NCBI GenBank assembly: GCA_002919235.1 | Contig: PKEX01000033.1 | Location: 1 to 64,000 of the forward strand | Reading direction: 5' to 3' | Source: Clostridia bacterium | Lineage (GTDB): Bacteria; Bacillota; Limnochordia; DTU080; RSA5 | Length of the DNA stretch: 64,000 bases | Shown: in pieces, positions 8,639 to 17,054 of the stretch | Position numbering within the stretch: position 1 is the stretch's first letter | Layout of the letters: each line of letters begins with the position of its first letter | Position numbers and translations under genes: made by a program | Notes under the pieces: generated by a model | Databases searched by the model: none | What the model was told of the DNA's origin: nothing | The model's input: only the letters and a program-made list of their open reading frames with translations

Positions 8639-10854
8639 CCGAGCCGAATGCCCCCGCTCAACCCTGCCCGGCGCCCGGGAACGTCGAAGGTCGAAGCGTC
8701 GCCGAACACATGCCCGTAGGAGGCGAAGAGCTCGACGCCGATCTTTGGACTGGCCTGCTCAAAGTTGGCCAGGATGCCGGCGGAGAGGTCGAGCACGAAT
8801 CGTCCTCTCTCTCCGGGCGCTTGCAGGCGCTCCAGGACCACGCCGGCCCAGGGCCTCGTGCCGTAGGAATCCAGCGGCCGTCCGAAGTAGCGCCGGCCGA
8901 TCCCCAGGCCCCAGGTGACCTGGTTCTTCTCGTCGACGTGGGCGTAGAGCCGGGTCAAGGTCCCGTAACTCTCCTTGGCATTTTCAAGCTGCACATCGAC
9001 GACCGAGTTCAGCGCCCGGACAAGGTCCACGAAAGCCCGGGACTCAACGGTTCCGGCCTTTTCGCCGCCGAGCGCAGAGCCGGCACGGCCGGCCGCCGTC
9101 GCCTCCCCGGGCAACGCGTCAACCGCAGTCTCGGTCTGCACGCTTCTCTGTGCCGCGCCGGAGAACTCCTCGCTGGCGCCTCCCGTCGCGGCCCTTTGCT
9201 CTGGTTCAACGATGTGCGGGATGAGGAAGATCACCATCTCGCTCTGGCTGCCTTCGGTTTTTTCCCTGCCGAAGAGGCCGCCCACCAGGGGAAGCTCGCC
9301 CAAGAACGGCAAGCTCTCCTCTTCCGCCTGCTGGCTCTCCTCCACCAAGCCGCCGATCACCAGAGGCTGCCCGTCTCGCACACGGACGCGGGTCCGCACT
9401 TCCCGGGTGCGCAGCTCGGGCAGGCCGGCGCTGGTCCGCCGCGTGACACTGCTGACTTCCGTGAAGATGTCAAGCGTGATGTAATCGTCCCGGTCCACCG
9501 ACGGGATCAGCTCCAGGCGGATTCCGGCCTCGATGAATTCCACCGACTGGCTGACCTGCCCATCGCTGTCCCGCGACTCCACCACGATGGGAATCCGCTC
9601 CCCGATGAGGATATCTGCGGCGTGATCCTCCACCGCCGCGAGCCGGGGGCTTGCCAGCAGTTTGGTCTTGCCCTCACGCTCCAGGGCATCAAGGGCTGCG
9701 ATGAGCTCTGCGGGATCCCAGTTCAGCGTGACGGTGGCGGCGGTCCCGCTGCCGCGCAAGGTGGGGAGCTGCCAAACCACTCCGAGCTCCCGCAGGGCTT
9801 CGGAACGGATCTCTTCAAGCCGCGCCTCGACGATCACCTGCCGCCTGGGCTGGTCCAGCTCCTCGAGGAGCTCCAAGACGCTTTCCACCGTGCCGGAAGG
9901 GGCGTCGATGATGACCTGCCGCCACGCTTCGTCCGCCCGGATCTGAGCCTCCGGGTACATCGCCGCCAGCACCTCCGCGGCCCGCGCGGGATTCACGTGG
10001 TCGAGCCGCCGCACGGCGATCCGCCGCAGATTGGGCTCTTCGGTCCGGCCGGAGCGGACCGTCAGGACGTTACCCACCAGCTGGTAGTCCAGCCCCGCGG
10101 CGGCCGCCACCTGGGCCAACGCGTCCTCATAGGGCATGCCGTCCAGCCGGGCAGTGATGGTCTCCGAAAGCTCCCCGTCGATCACCAGGTTCCATCCGGC
10201 CAGAGCGGAGAGCTCCCACAGCACCGTCTCCACCGGCTCCCGCCGGTAGCTCAGAGAGACTCCCTGCGGCCGGTCGTATTCCGCCAGGAATTCAAGGGCC
10301 GACTCCACGTCCCGGCTCGGCCCCTGCAGGATCAGCGCGCCTGCCTGGGCGTCCGCAACCGCGGCGATCCTTGGGTAGAGCGCGGCGACCAGCTCCCGGG
10401 CTCGCTCTAGCGGCGCATGCTGGAGGGCGTGCACCACCAGCCGGCCCCGGTCCACCGCTGCCGCCGGCGCTTCGCCCGCCGTCACCACCAGGGTGTTGCC
10501 CCGGAGCTCGTACTGGAGCCCGGCCACCGCCATGATCAGATCCAGCGCTTCTTCCAGGTCGACCTGGCGGAGGGACACGGTGATGCGCCCGCTGACGGCC
10601 GGATCGATCAGCACGTTGAGCCCCGCCATGGCCGCCACGCTTTGCACCACCTGGACGACGGGCGCGTCGTCAAACTCCATGTCAATGGCCGCGCGGCCGG
10701 ATAACGCCTGGGCGAAGGCCGCTCCTCCAAGGGCGCTCACGGCGAAGCAGGCGGCGAGCGCCAGCAAGAGCAGGCTCGTCGCAAAAGGCCGGAGCCCGCC
10801 GGTGTGAAGCAGACGAAAATTCTTCGTGTTCAGCGCGGTTCTCTTGACGCTCAC
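8626..10854 (-). CDS. pilQ: Type IV pilus secretin with C-terminal barrel-like extension
   Basis: A 742-aa outer-membrane secretin homologue. After a long positively charged N-terminus and hydrophobic signal come two STN/N0-like modules (about 55-125 and 190-260), an N1 module (RRIAVRRLDHVNPARAAEV), and the secretin core (LLASPRLAAVEDHAADI; VEFIEAGIRLELIPSV; GQPLVIGGLVEES; LPFLGELPLVGGLFG). About 189 residues follow the core. Their last 100 read as alternating strands (QVTWGLGIGRRYF, RFVLDLSAGILANF, KIGVELFASYGHVF) ending GGIRLGWRY, which resembles an OMP C-terminal signal. No amidase-binding AMIN domain was seen. The GTG start at 10854 lies 4 nt after the preceding stop. The secretin call is firm; the barrel reading is inference. 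Confidence 0.9.
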   Translation of the reverse strand: MSVKRTALNTKNFRLLHTGGLRPFATSLLLLALAACFAVSALGGAAFAQALSGRAAIDMEFDDAPVVQVVQSVAAMAGLNVLIDPAVSGRITVSLRQVDLEEALDLIMAVAGLQYELRGNTLVVTAGEAPAAAVDRGRLVVHALQHAPLERARELVAALYPRIAAVADAQAGALILQGPSRDVESALEFLAEYDRPQGVSLSYRREPVETVLWELSALAGWNLVIDGELSETITARLDGMPYEDALAQVAAAAGLDYQLVGNVLTVRSGRTEEPNLRRIAVRRLDHVNPARAAEVLAAMYPEAQIRADEAWRQVIIDAPSGTVESVLELLEELDQPRRQVIVEARLEEIRSEALRELGVVWQLPTLRGSGTAATVTLNWDPAELIAALDALEREGKTKLLASPRLAAVEDHAADILIGERIPIVVESRDSDGQVSQSVEFIEAGIRLELIPSVDRDDYITLDIFTEVSSVTRRTSAGLPELRTREVRTRVRVRDGQPLVIGGLVEESQQAEEESLPFLGELPLVGGLFGREKTEGSQSEMVIFLIPHIVEPEQRAATGGASEEFSGAAQRSVQTETAVDALPGEATAAGRAGSALGGEKAGTVESRAFVDLVRALNSVVDVQLENAKESYGTLTRLYAHVDEKNQVTWGLGIGRRYFGRPLDSYGTRPWAGVVLERLQAPGERGRFVLDLSAGILANFEQASPKIGVELFASYGHVFGDASTFDVPGRRAGLSGGIRLGWRY

Positions 10855-10857
10855 GCC

Positions 10858-12069
10858 TCATTCGCCCCCTCCAATGGCAAGTTCCAGGAGTCGCCCCGTC
10901 GCGGTGCGAAGCACCACCCGGTCGCCCAGGATCTGTTCCACGGTGATCCCGTCGAGGGTCGTCCCCTCGCGCACCACGTGGCTTCGCCGGTCTAGCGAGA
11001 GCACCGCCAGCCTGTCGTCTTCCTTGACCACGATCCCGTCCACCCTCAGCCGGGGCAGATCGTAGCCGGCGAGCAGCCGTTCCACCTCGTCGAGACGGGC
11101 CCCGCTGCCCCGGACCACCAGGGTTCCCGCAGCCTCGTCGGCCCAGATGTCCTCCGGGGGCAAGAGCATCGCCGCCAGCGCGCGGGCCTGCTGCGTCGTG
11201 ATATAGCGGAGCGGGATGATCCGCACCTCCTTGGTCACCACGGGAGGTGCAGGAACGGCTACGGCGGGCCCGGTTCCCGCGTCCGGCGCCGCTTTAGCAG
11301 CCGGCATGTCCCGCTCGTCCACGATCACGATGGTATTGCCGTCGATGCGGTACCTAAAGCCTGCCTGCCGGGCCACGAGGTCCAGCGCTTCACGCACGCT
11401 GGCGCCTCGCAGGAACAGCGTGAGCTTTGCCTGCGTCTCGGGGACGGCGATCAAGTTGTAGCCCCCCGCCCGCGCCAGGGCGCTCAAGACCGTCCTTACG
11501 TCCGCGTCGACGAAGTCCAGTTCCAGCGGGGGCGGCACGTCCCGCTCCTTCAGGAACGCCTCCGCCGCCCGGATCTGCGCCGCGTCGCCCCGGATCAACA
11601 CGCCCCGGCCCACCCGGTCCGCCCGGACCACCGCCGGCTGGACCACCATTTCCAGCGCCGGGACCACCGCCTCCGGGTCGATGTGCCGCAGCGGGATAAA
11701 CGCGGTCCTCACTTCTTGAAACTGGTCCGCCAGCCGCTCCCTGGGAGCGACGACCAGGGTGTTCCCCACGAACGTGTAACCGTAGCCGCTGCTCTTCACC
11801 ACCAAGTCCACGGCCTGCCTCGGGTCCATGCCCTGCAGGTAGAAGGTGACGGAGCCGCGCACTGCCGGGTCGGTGACCACGTTGAACCCGCCCACATCCC
11901 CCAGCACCCGCAGCACGTCCCGGATGTCGGCCTCTTTGAAATCGAGGTCGACTGCGGCTGCCGACACGGGCGCCGCCAGGAGGAAAGCCAGAAGGACGAG
12001 CCCCGTCCTGACAAGCCCGCGGGCCTTCTTTTCACGCAGGTGTTGCATCCGGCTCCACCCTCTGCTCAT
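10858..12069 (-). CDS. Secretin N-domain protein with PilP-like C-terminus, no secretin barrel
   Basis: The 403-aa exported protein repeats secretin periplasmic modules: a signal peptide (LVLLAFLLAAPVSAAAV), an STN domain (DLDFKEADIRDVLRVLGDV), an N1-like segment, a second STN domain (ELDFVDADVRTVLSALARA) and another N1-like segment. There is no secretin core. The last 65 residues (VDGIVVKEDDRLAVLS ... LELAIGG) resemble the PilP/GspC beta-domain that docks inner-membrane components to the secretin. It may form a periplasmic ring below the true secretin. It sits between the PilO gene and the secretin with ATGA-type overlap. Confidence 0.78.
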   Translation of the reverse strand: MSRGWSRMQHLREKKARGLVRTGLVLLAFLLAAPVSAAAVDLDFKEADIRDVLRVLGDVGGFNVVTDPAVRGSVTFYLQGMDPRQAVDLVVKSSGYGYTFVGNTLVVAPRERLADQFQEVRTAFIPLRHIDPEAVVPALEMVVQPAVVRADRVGRGVLIRGDAAQIRAAEAFLKERDVPPPLELDFVDADVRTVLSALARAGGYNLIAVPETQAKLTLFLRGASVREALDLVARQAGFRYRIDGNTIVIVDERDMPAAKAAPDAGTGPAVAVPAPPVVTKEVRIIPLRYITTQQARALAAMLLPPEDIWADEAAGTLVVRGSGARLDEVERLLAGYDLPRLRVDGIVVKEDDRLAVLSLDRRSHVVREGTTLDGITVEQILGDRVVLRTATGRLLELAIGGGE

Positions 12070-13052
12070 CTCGTCTCACTCCCTATCGAGAGCCTTGCAT
12101 CCAGCCCGCCCACCCGGATCACCGCCGCGCCGCGTTCGATACGGACCAGCGTCACGCCGGAGGCGCTCTCGCCCGGCCGCAGCGCGCGGCTCTCGCCGTT
12201 GATGGAGAGCACGGCCATGTCCGTCCCTCCTCGCTGGACCAACCCGGTCAGCATCACATGAGGTGACGGCAGGCCCGCCGCGCGGGCTAGGCTCCAAAGC
12301 TCGGGCGGCGGCAAAAACGGGCTGACCTGCGCGGGGCCGGCTCTAGTGATCACCCCGGCGGGGGCTCCCCCGCGCCAGCCCGGCGCTCCTTCGGGCCGCT
12401 GAGCCACGACGGCGAGCGCCGTTTCGGCGAAGAGATGCACTTCGGCGGGGTTCACCGTCGGTTCCGCCTCAAACCGCCGGAAGGAGAGAGTCGGCACCGT
12501 CCCTTCCAGGGCCGTCACAAAGCGCAGCGCCGAAGCGAAATCTCCTACAAATCTGAACGTGACGCGGACTTCGCCCTCGGTCCCGTTCCAGCTGGGAGGC
12601 GCGTAGTCGATCCACGTCACCTGGCCTCCGGAGGACCGCCCCAGCGTCTCCAGCCGGCCCACCACCACCGGCACATCGGTCCGCTCGGGGACCACGGCGT
12701 AAAGCTCTCGCACCTGCTCTTCCAGGACGACGGCGGCCTCCCGCTCCTCTGCGATCTGCTGCAGCACTGCCGGGAGCGTTTCGACGGCCCGGACCTGCCG
12801 CTCAAGCTCCGCCCGGGTGGCCGAGGCGTCGAGGTACACCTGGACGTTGTAATACGTCCCCCAGCCGACCACCACCAGGTAGTGCAGCGCCACCACCGCT
12901 GTCCAGACCCGGCGCCGGAACGACAAGGGTTTGGCTCGCCACCAGCGCACCACGGGGCCCAACGGACCGCGCCCGGGCTCCTCCGGCTCCGGCGAAAAGC
13001 CTCTCCGTTCCTCGGGAGCGGGCACCGGCTCATGGCCCAACACCAGCATCAC
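12066..13052 (-). CDS. pilO: PilO-like pilus alignment protein fused to a PilP-like domain
   Basis: The protein (328 aa) has a cytoplasmic N-terminus, one membrane segment (WTAVVALHYLVVVGWG), a coiled-coil stretch and a ferredoxin-like PilO fold (GEVRVTFRFVGDFASALRFVTALE). PilO is normally about 200 aa. The additional C-terminal part ends in VMLTGLVQRGGTDMAVLSIN and then RIERGAAVIRVGG, a PilP-like beta-domain after a Pro-rich linker. No separate pilP gene is present, so PilP function may be provided here and in the downstream gene. Start GTG 13052 overlaps the pilN stop; ATG 13049 is also possible. Confidence 0.8.
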   Translation of the reverse strand: MMLVLGHEPVPAPEERRGFSPEPEEPGRGPLGPVVRWWRAKPLSFRRRVWTAVVALHYLVVVGWGTYYNVQVYLDASATRAELERQVRAVETLPAVLQQIAEEREAAVVLEEQVRELYAVVPERTDVPVVVGRLETLGRSSGGQVTWIDYAPPSWNGTEGEVRVTFRFVGDFASALRFVTALEGTVPTLSFRRFEAEPTVNPAEVHLFAETALAVVAQRPEGAPGWRGGAPAGVITRAGPAQVSPFLPPPELWSLARAAGLPSPHVMLTGLVQRGGTDMAVLSINGESRALRPGESASGVTLVRIERGAAVIRVGGLDARLSIGSETR

Positions 13053-13600
13053 CGCGCGCCCCCTTTCAGCTGCAGGCGGATCACCAGCGCGCGCAGGTAC
13101 GGATCCTCGTCCCCGATCCGGTCCAGGGCCACCAGCTCCACGTCTTCCACGTCGTCCAGCTCACGGAGGGAACGAAGCAGGCGCGACACAGACGAAACGT
13201 TGGCGGTATACCCTTGGAGCACCACCTGCTCTCCCGGCGCCAGCGCGAGCCGCTCGAGCCACACGTCCCGGGGAAGGATCCGGGCCACCGTCTCCAGCCG
13301 GGAGGAGACGGCCGCCGAACCCGCGGCCAGCGCCTCGAGGCGGTTCTTCTCCTGCTCCAGCTGTGCGTTGTGCTGGCGAACGTCCCGGAGCTCCCGCTGG
13401 GCCGCCTGGAGCTGGATGATCCGGGGCTGGAGGGCGTCCAGTTCCCGGCGGTAGAGCCCCGCCGCCCGGGCGTTGAACACCGTCACCAAGATCAGGAGCG
13501 CCGTAAATCCCCATGCGCCGATGGCCGCGACGCGGAGCCAGTCCACCCCGCCCCGGCCCTTGCCCCGCTCCTCGGGGGGAATCAGGTTGATGCGGATCAA
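13049..13600 (-). CDS. pilN: Type IV pilus assembly protein PilN
   Basis: PilN (183 aa) opens with MIRINLIPPEER, the conserved PilN peptide that binds the groove of PilM. Then come one membrane helix (GFTALLILVTVFNARAAG), a coiled coil (about 55-90) and the PilN beta-alpha domain. It links cytoplasmic PilM to the periplasmic PilO complex. A TTG start overlaps the pilM stop (TTGA), so translation is coupled. Confidence 0.92.
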   Translation of the reverse strand: MIRINLIPPEERGKGRGGVDWLRVAAIGAWGFTALLILVTVFNARAAGLYRRELDALQPRIIQLQAAQRELRDVRQHNAQLEQEKNRLEALAAGSAAVSSRLETVARILPRDVWLERLALAPGEQVVLQGYTANVSSVSRLLRSLRELDDVEDVELVALDRIGDEDPYLRALVIRLQLKGGAR

Positions 13601-14574
13601 AGCTCGGCCAACCCCCTTTGCGCCAGGCCGGCGGCCACCGCATACCGCGGCGCTTCCTCCGGTTCAAACGACCGGCCCCCAGGACCAGTGAGCGGCTGAG
13701 CCGCCACGGCCGGCAGCCCCACTTCCGCGCCGATCAGCCGCGCCAGGCGGTCGATGCGGTTTCCCGCTCCGCTCACCACCAGCCGCGGCACCAGCTCCGC
13801 CACGTCGTGGCCCCGCACCTCCACCCGGTGAAACTCCAGAGTCTGCGTGACCACGCTGACCACTTCCCGCGCCGCCCTCGCCGCGTACTCCGACAGGACG
13901 GGCTCGCCCGCGCCGCCGTCCGGATCCGCCCCCAGCTCCTCCAGGAGCGCCCCGGCCGCCACCGGGACCTTCCGGCTGAGCTGGTAGACGCCGTCCCGCA
14001 CCACCAGCACGTGGACGAACTCCGGCCCCACGTGCACGTAGCCCACCCCGCCCTCGCCCGGAACCGCCCACGGCAGCGAGAGCGCAAAGGCGTCCATGAT
14101 TTCGGGGTGAATGCGCTCGGCCCGCAGGGCACCGAGGTAGTCGTAAACCAGCTTCCCCGGGGCGGACACCACCAGAAGCTCTTGCCGGCCGTTTTCGTTC
14201 TGGAGCACCTGGAAGTCGAAGAGGATTTCCTCCTCCGATTCCACCGGAAAGCGAACCTGCTGCTTGAGCTCCCACTGGATCGCCTGCCGCAACTCGGCTT
14301 CGGGCATGGGCGGCATGTAGAGCCGCCGCACGTCGATGTGCTCGCTGGCGATGGAAAGGCACACGTTGGCCCGGTCCGCCCTGGCCTCCCGCAGCGCCTC
14401 TTTCACCGCCGCCCCGAGGGCCCCGGGATCCGCCACGCCCGTGCGCGTCACGGCGCCCGGCGGGAGCACCACCGTCGCGAAGCCCGCCAGCATCGGGCCC
14501 CGCCGTCCCTGCCGCAGCGCCACCACGGTGACGGCCTTTTGATGGATCTCCACACCCACAGCTGCGCGTGCCAC
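13597..14574 (-). CDS. pilM: Type IV pilus assembly protein PilM
   Basis: An actin-like/FtsA-like cytoplasmic ATPase of 325 aa. Typical segments are AAVGVEIHQKAVTVVAL (phosphate 1 loop), LPPGAVTRTGV, RRLYMPPMPEAELRQAIQWE and a VVSGAGNRI nucleotide motif. It forms the cytoplasmic ring that holds the PilN tail. Length and gene position (between pilC and pilN) are normal. Confidence 0.92.
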   Translation of the reverse strand: MARAAVGVEIHQKAVTVVALRQGRRGPMLAGFATVVLPPGAVTRTGVADPGALGAAVKEALREARADRANVCLSIASEHIDVRRLYMPPMPEAELRQAIQWELKQQVRFPVESEEEILFDFQVLQNENGRQELLVVSAPGKLVYDYLGALRAERIHPEIMDAFALSLPWAVPGEGGVGYVHVGPEFVHVLVVRDGVYQLSRKVPVAAGALLEELGADPDGGAGEPVLSEYAARAAREVVSVVTQTLEFHRVEVRGHDVAELVPRLVVSGAGNRIDRLARLIGAEVGLPAVAAQPLTGPGGRSFEPEEAPRYAVAAGLAQRGLAEL

Positions 14575-14587
14575 GCGCCGCGCCCCC

Positions 14588-15802
14588 TTACCGGATGACG
14601 TTGGCCATGTTGAACATGGGAACGAACACCGAGAGCACGATCAGAAAGATGACCCCGCCCAAGAGCACCAGGATGAGCGGCTCGATGATGGAGGTCAGCG
14701 TCTTCACCGACTGCTCCACCTCCAGCTCGTAAAAGCCGGCCGCCTGGTCCAGCATGGCGTCCAGCTCTCCCGTCTCCTCCCCCACGCGGATCATCTCCAC
14801 CAGCATGGGCGGGAACACTTTCGCCTCCCGGCGCAGCGGCTCGCTGATGCCGCTCCCCCGCTGAACGCCGGCCCGGGCCGCCGCCAGGTCCGCGGCCACC
14901 GCCGCATTTCCCACGATCTTTTCGCAGCTCTGGAGCGACCGGACCATAGGGAAGCCGCTGACGAAGAGGAGGCTGAGGGTCCGGGCGAACCGGGCGAAGA
15001 TCACCTTGCTGACGAGCTCTCCCACCACCGGGAGCCGCAGGATCCACGCATCCCGCAGGCGCCGCCCGGCAGGCGTGCGAAAGTAGTAGCGCGAAGCCGC
15101 GGCAGCGGCGACCGCCGAAAGCAGGAACCAGACGATGTTCCGGACGATGAAGTCCCGAACGGCCAGGATGGCCCCGCTCACTGCGGGCAGCTCGACGCCG
15201 AAATCCGCAAAAATCCCGGCAAACGTGGGAAGCACGTAGAACATCACGAAAAGGGTGACGGCAAACCCGAAGAGGATGATGACGGTGGGATACGCCATCG
15301 CCTGCTTGATGTCGCCCCTCAGCTTGGCGTCGCGCTGGTAGAAGTCGGCCAGACGGTTCAGCACCTCCGGCAAGTGGCCGGACGACTCGCCCACTTCCAC
15401 CATGTCGAGAAAGAGGCCGGGAAAGATGCGGTCGTGCTTGCGCAGGCTTTCCGTGAGGCTGCTGCCGCCGCTGACGTCGCGCCGCGTCTCCTCCAGCGCC
15501 TCTTTCAAGGCCGCGTGGCGCTGCTGGGAGGCGAGCAGCTGGAGGCTGGTGACCAGCGGGATGCCGGTCTCCACCATGACGGCCAGCTGGCGGCAGAGGA
15601 CGGACAGGTCTCTGGGACCCGGTTTTCGCCTGCGGGAAAACTGCAAGAGAGATTGCTTGGGACGGGCGGGCCGCACCGTGGAAGGAAAGTAGCCCCGGAC
15701 CCGAAGCCGTGAGGCCACCTCGTCCGGCCGCTCGGCCTCCATCGTTCCCGAGACCAGCTTGCCGGTATGGTCCCAAGCTTTGTATTCGAAAAGCTCAGCC
15801 AT
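14588..15802 (-). CDS. pilC: Type IV pilus platform protein PilC/GspF
   Basis: Inner-membrane platform of 404 aa with two GspF domains. The first begins near LSVLCRQLAVMVETGIPLV, the second near FARFARTLSLLFVSGFPMV, and each is followed by hydrophobic helices; the C-terminus is FVPMFNMANVIR. The ATG at 15802 (MAELFEYKAWDHTGKLV) matches the normal PilC N-terminus. Upstream in-frame codons to 15940 look non-coding. PilC transmits PilB/PilT rotation to pilin extraction and insertion. Confidence 0.94.
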   Translation of the reverse strand: MAELFEYKAWDHTGKLVSGTMEAERPDEVASRLRVRGYFPSTVRPARPKQSLLQFSRRRKPGPRDLSVLCRQLAVMVETGIPLVTSLQLLASQQRHAALKEALEETRRDVSGGSSLTESLRKHDRIFPGLFLDMVEVGESSGHLPEVLNRLADFYQRDAKLRGDIKQAMAYPTVIILFGFAVTLFVMFYVLPTFAGIFADFGVELPAVSGAILAVRDFIVRNIVWFLLSAVAAAAASRYYFRTPAGRRLRDAWILRLPVVGELVSKVIFARFARTLSLLFVSGFPMVRSLQSCEKIVGNAAVAADLAAARAGVQRGSGISEPLRREAKVFPPMLVEMIRVGEETGELDAMLDQAAGFYELEVEQSVKTLTSIIEPLILVLLGGVIFLIVLSVFVPMFNMANVIR

Positions 15803-15869
15803 CTCCACACCCCCATGGCCGCCGCAGCAGCCATCCCCCGGAAACCGCGTGACAAAGGCCGGCACATCT

Positions 15870-15921
15870 AGCTCTCGAAGGGGCGAGCACTTTTCTGAGA
15901 ACGCTCGTACCTTCGAAAGCT
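15870..15921. repeat. Hairpin between pilT and pilC
   Basis: AGCTCTCGAAGG (15870-15881) and CCTTCGAAAGCT (15910-15921) are near-perfect complementary arms with an inner CGAGC/GCTCG pair. No T-run follows on the minus strand. It may modulate RNA processing or readthrough between pilT and pilC. Confidence 0.45.
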
Positions 15922-15936
15922 CTCTGACATTCTTTG

Positions 15937-15948
15937 GCAAACGTTTGC
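15937..15948. promoter_or_regulatory. Perfect palindrome, LacI/PurR-type operator shape
   Basis: GCAAACGTTTGC is a 12-bp perfect palindrome with the central ACGT seen in LacI/GalR/PurR-family operators. It lies just after the pilT stop codon and about 135 nt before the pilC start. No LacI-family gene occurs in the window, so this is a candidate only. Confidence 0.3.
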
Positions 15949-15955
15949 GAAATCC

Positions 15956-16984
15956 CTACGAACGGCGGCGCAGTTCGTACTCTTCGCTGGAGATCAGCCC
16001 GCGGTGAAACAGCTCCCGCAGCGAGGCGTCCATGGTCTGCATCCCCGAGCGGGCCGCGGTTTCGATCACCGAGTCGATCTGGTGCGTCTTCCCCTCCCGG
16101 ATCAAGTTGCGGATGGCCGGCGTCGTGATCATCACCTCGACGGCCAGCACCCGTCCCTTGCCGTCGGCCCGGGGCACCAGCTGCTGCGAGATCACGGCCT
16201 GGAGCACCCCGGCCAGCTGCAGCCGCACCTGAGACTGCTGGTGAGGCGGGAACGAATCGATGATGCGGTCGACCGTCCCGGCCGCGCTCCGGGTGTGCAG
16301 CGTGGAGAGGACCAGGTGCCCGGTCTCGGCAGCTCGGATGGCCACCTCCATCGTCTCGGTGTCCCGCATCTCGCCCACCAGGATCACGTCGGGGTCTTCC
16401 CGCAGCGCCGCCCGCAGGCCCGCGGCGAAGCTGTGGGTGTCCCCGCCCACCTCCCGCTGGTTGACGATGCTCCGCTTGTGGCGGTGGAGGTACTCGATGG
16501 GGTCCTCCAAGGTGATGACCACCGCCGAGCGGTTGTTGTTGATCCAGTCGATCATCGCCGCCAGCGTGGTGGACTTGCCGTTCCCCGCCGGCCCCGTCAC
16601 CAGGACCAGGCCGTCCCGCAGGGCGCTGATCTGCTTCAGAATCGGAGGCAGGCCCAGTTCTTCGAAACTCGGGATCTCGTTGGCGATGGCCCGGATCGCC
16701 ACCGCGGGCGTCCCCCGCTGCCGGAATACGTTGATCCGGAACCGGCCGAGGCCTTCGATGCCAAACGAAAAGTCGATTTCCCCGGCGGCCAGGAACTCCC
16801 GCCACTGGTCGGGCGACATCAGCGCCTGAAGGACCGCCTCAATCGCCTCGGGCGTCATCTTGGGCTGGTCCGGTATCGGCTGAATGTTCCCGTGCACCCG
16901 CACCGTCGGAGCGACTCCCGCCGAGAGGTGCAAGTCGGATGCTCCGGCGTCAACGACGTATTTCAAGAGGCTTTTCGCGTCCAT
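15956..16984 (-). CDS. pilT: Pilus retraction ATPase PilT
   Basis: PilT (342 aa) powers pilus depolymerisation and twitching. It opens with LLKYVVDAGASDLHLSAG, has Walker A GPAGNGKST at 131-139 (family usual GPTGSGKST), LEDPIEYLHRHK, the Asp box REDPDVILVGEMRD, the His box, and GLISSEEYELRRRS at the C-terminus. Length is standard. The gene lies between pilB and pilC. Confidence 0.95.
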   Translation of the reverse strand: MDAKSLLKYVVDAGASDLHLSAGVAPTVRVHGNIQPIPDQPKMTPEAIEAVLQALMSPDQWREFLAAGEIDFSFGIEGLGRFRINVFRQRGTPAVAIRAIANEIPSFEELGLPPILKQISALRDGLVLVTGPAGNGKSTTLAAMIDWINNNRSAVVITLEDPIEYLHRHKRSIVNQREVGGDTHSFAAGLRAALREDPDVILVGEMRDTETMEVAIRAAETGHLVLSTLHTRSAAGTVDRIIDSFPPHQQSQVRLQLAGVLQAVISQQLVPRADGKGRVLAVEVMITTPAIRNLIREGKTHQIDSVIETAARSGMQTMDASLRELFHRGLISSEEYELRRRS

Positions 16985-17054
16985 GGCCCGTACCCCGTGT
17001 CCATCCAGAACAGCGCTGCTGCCGCTGCGCCGTCATCAATCCATTGTCCGGCGG

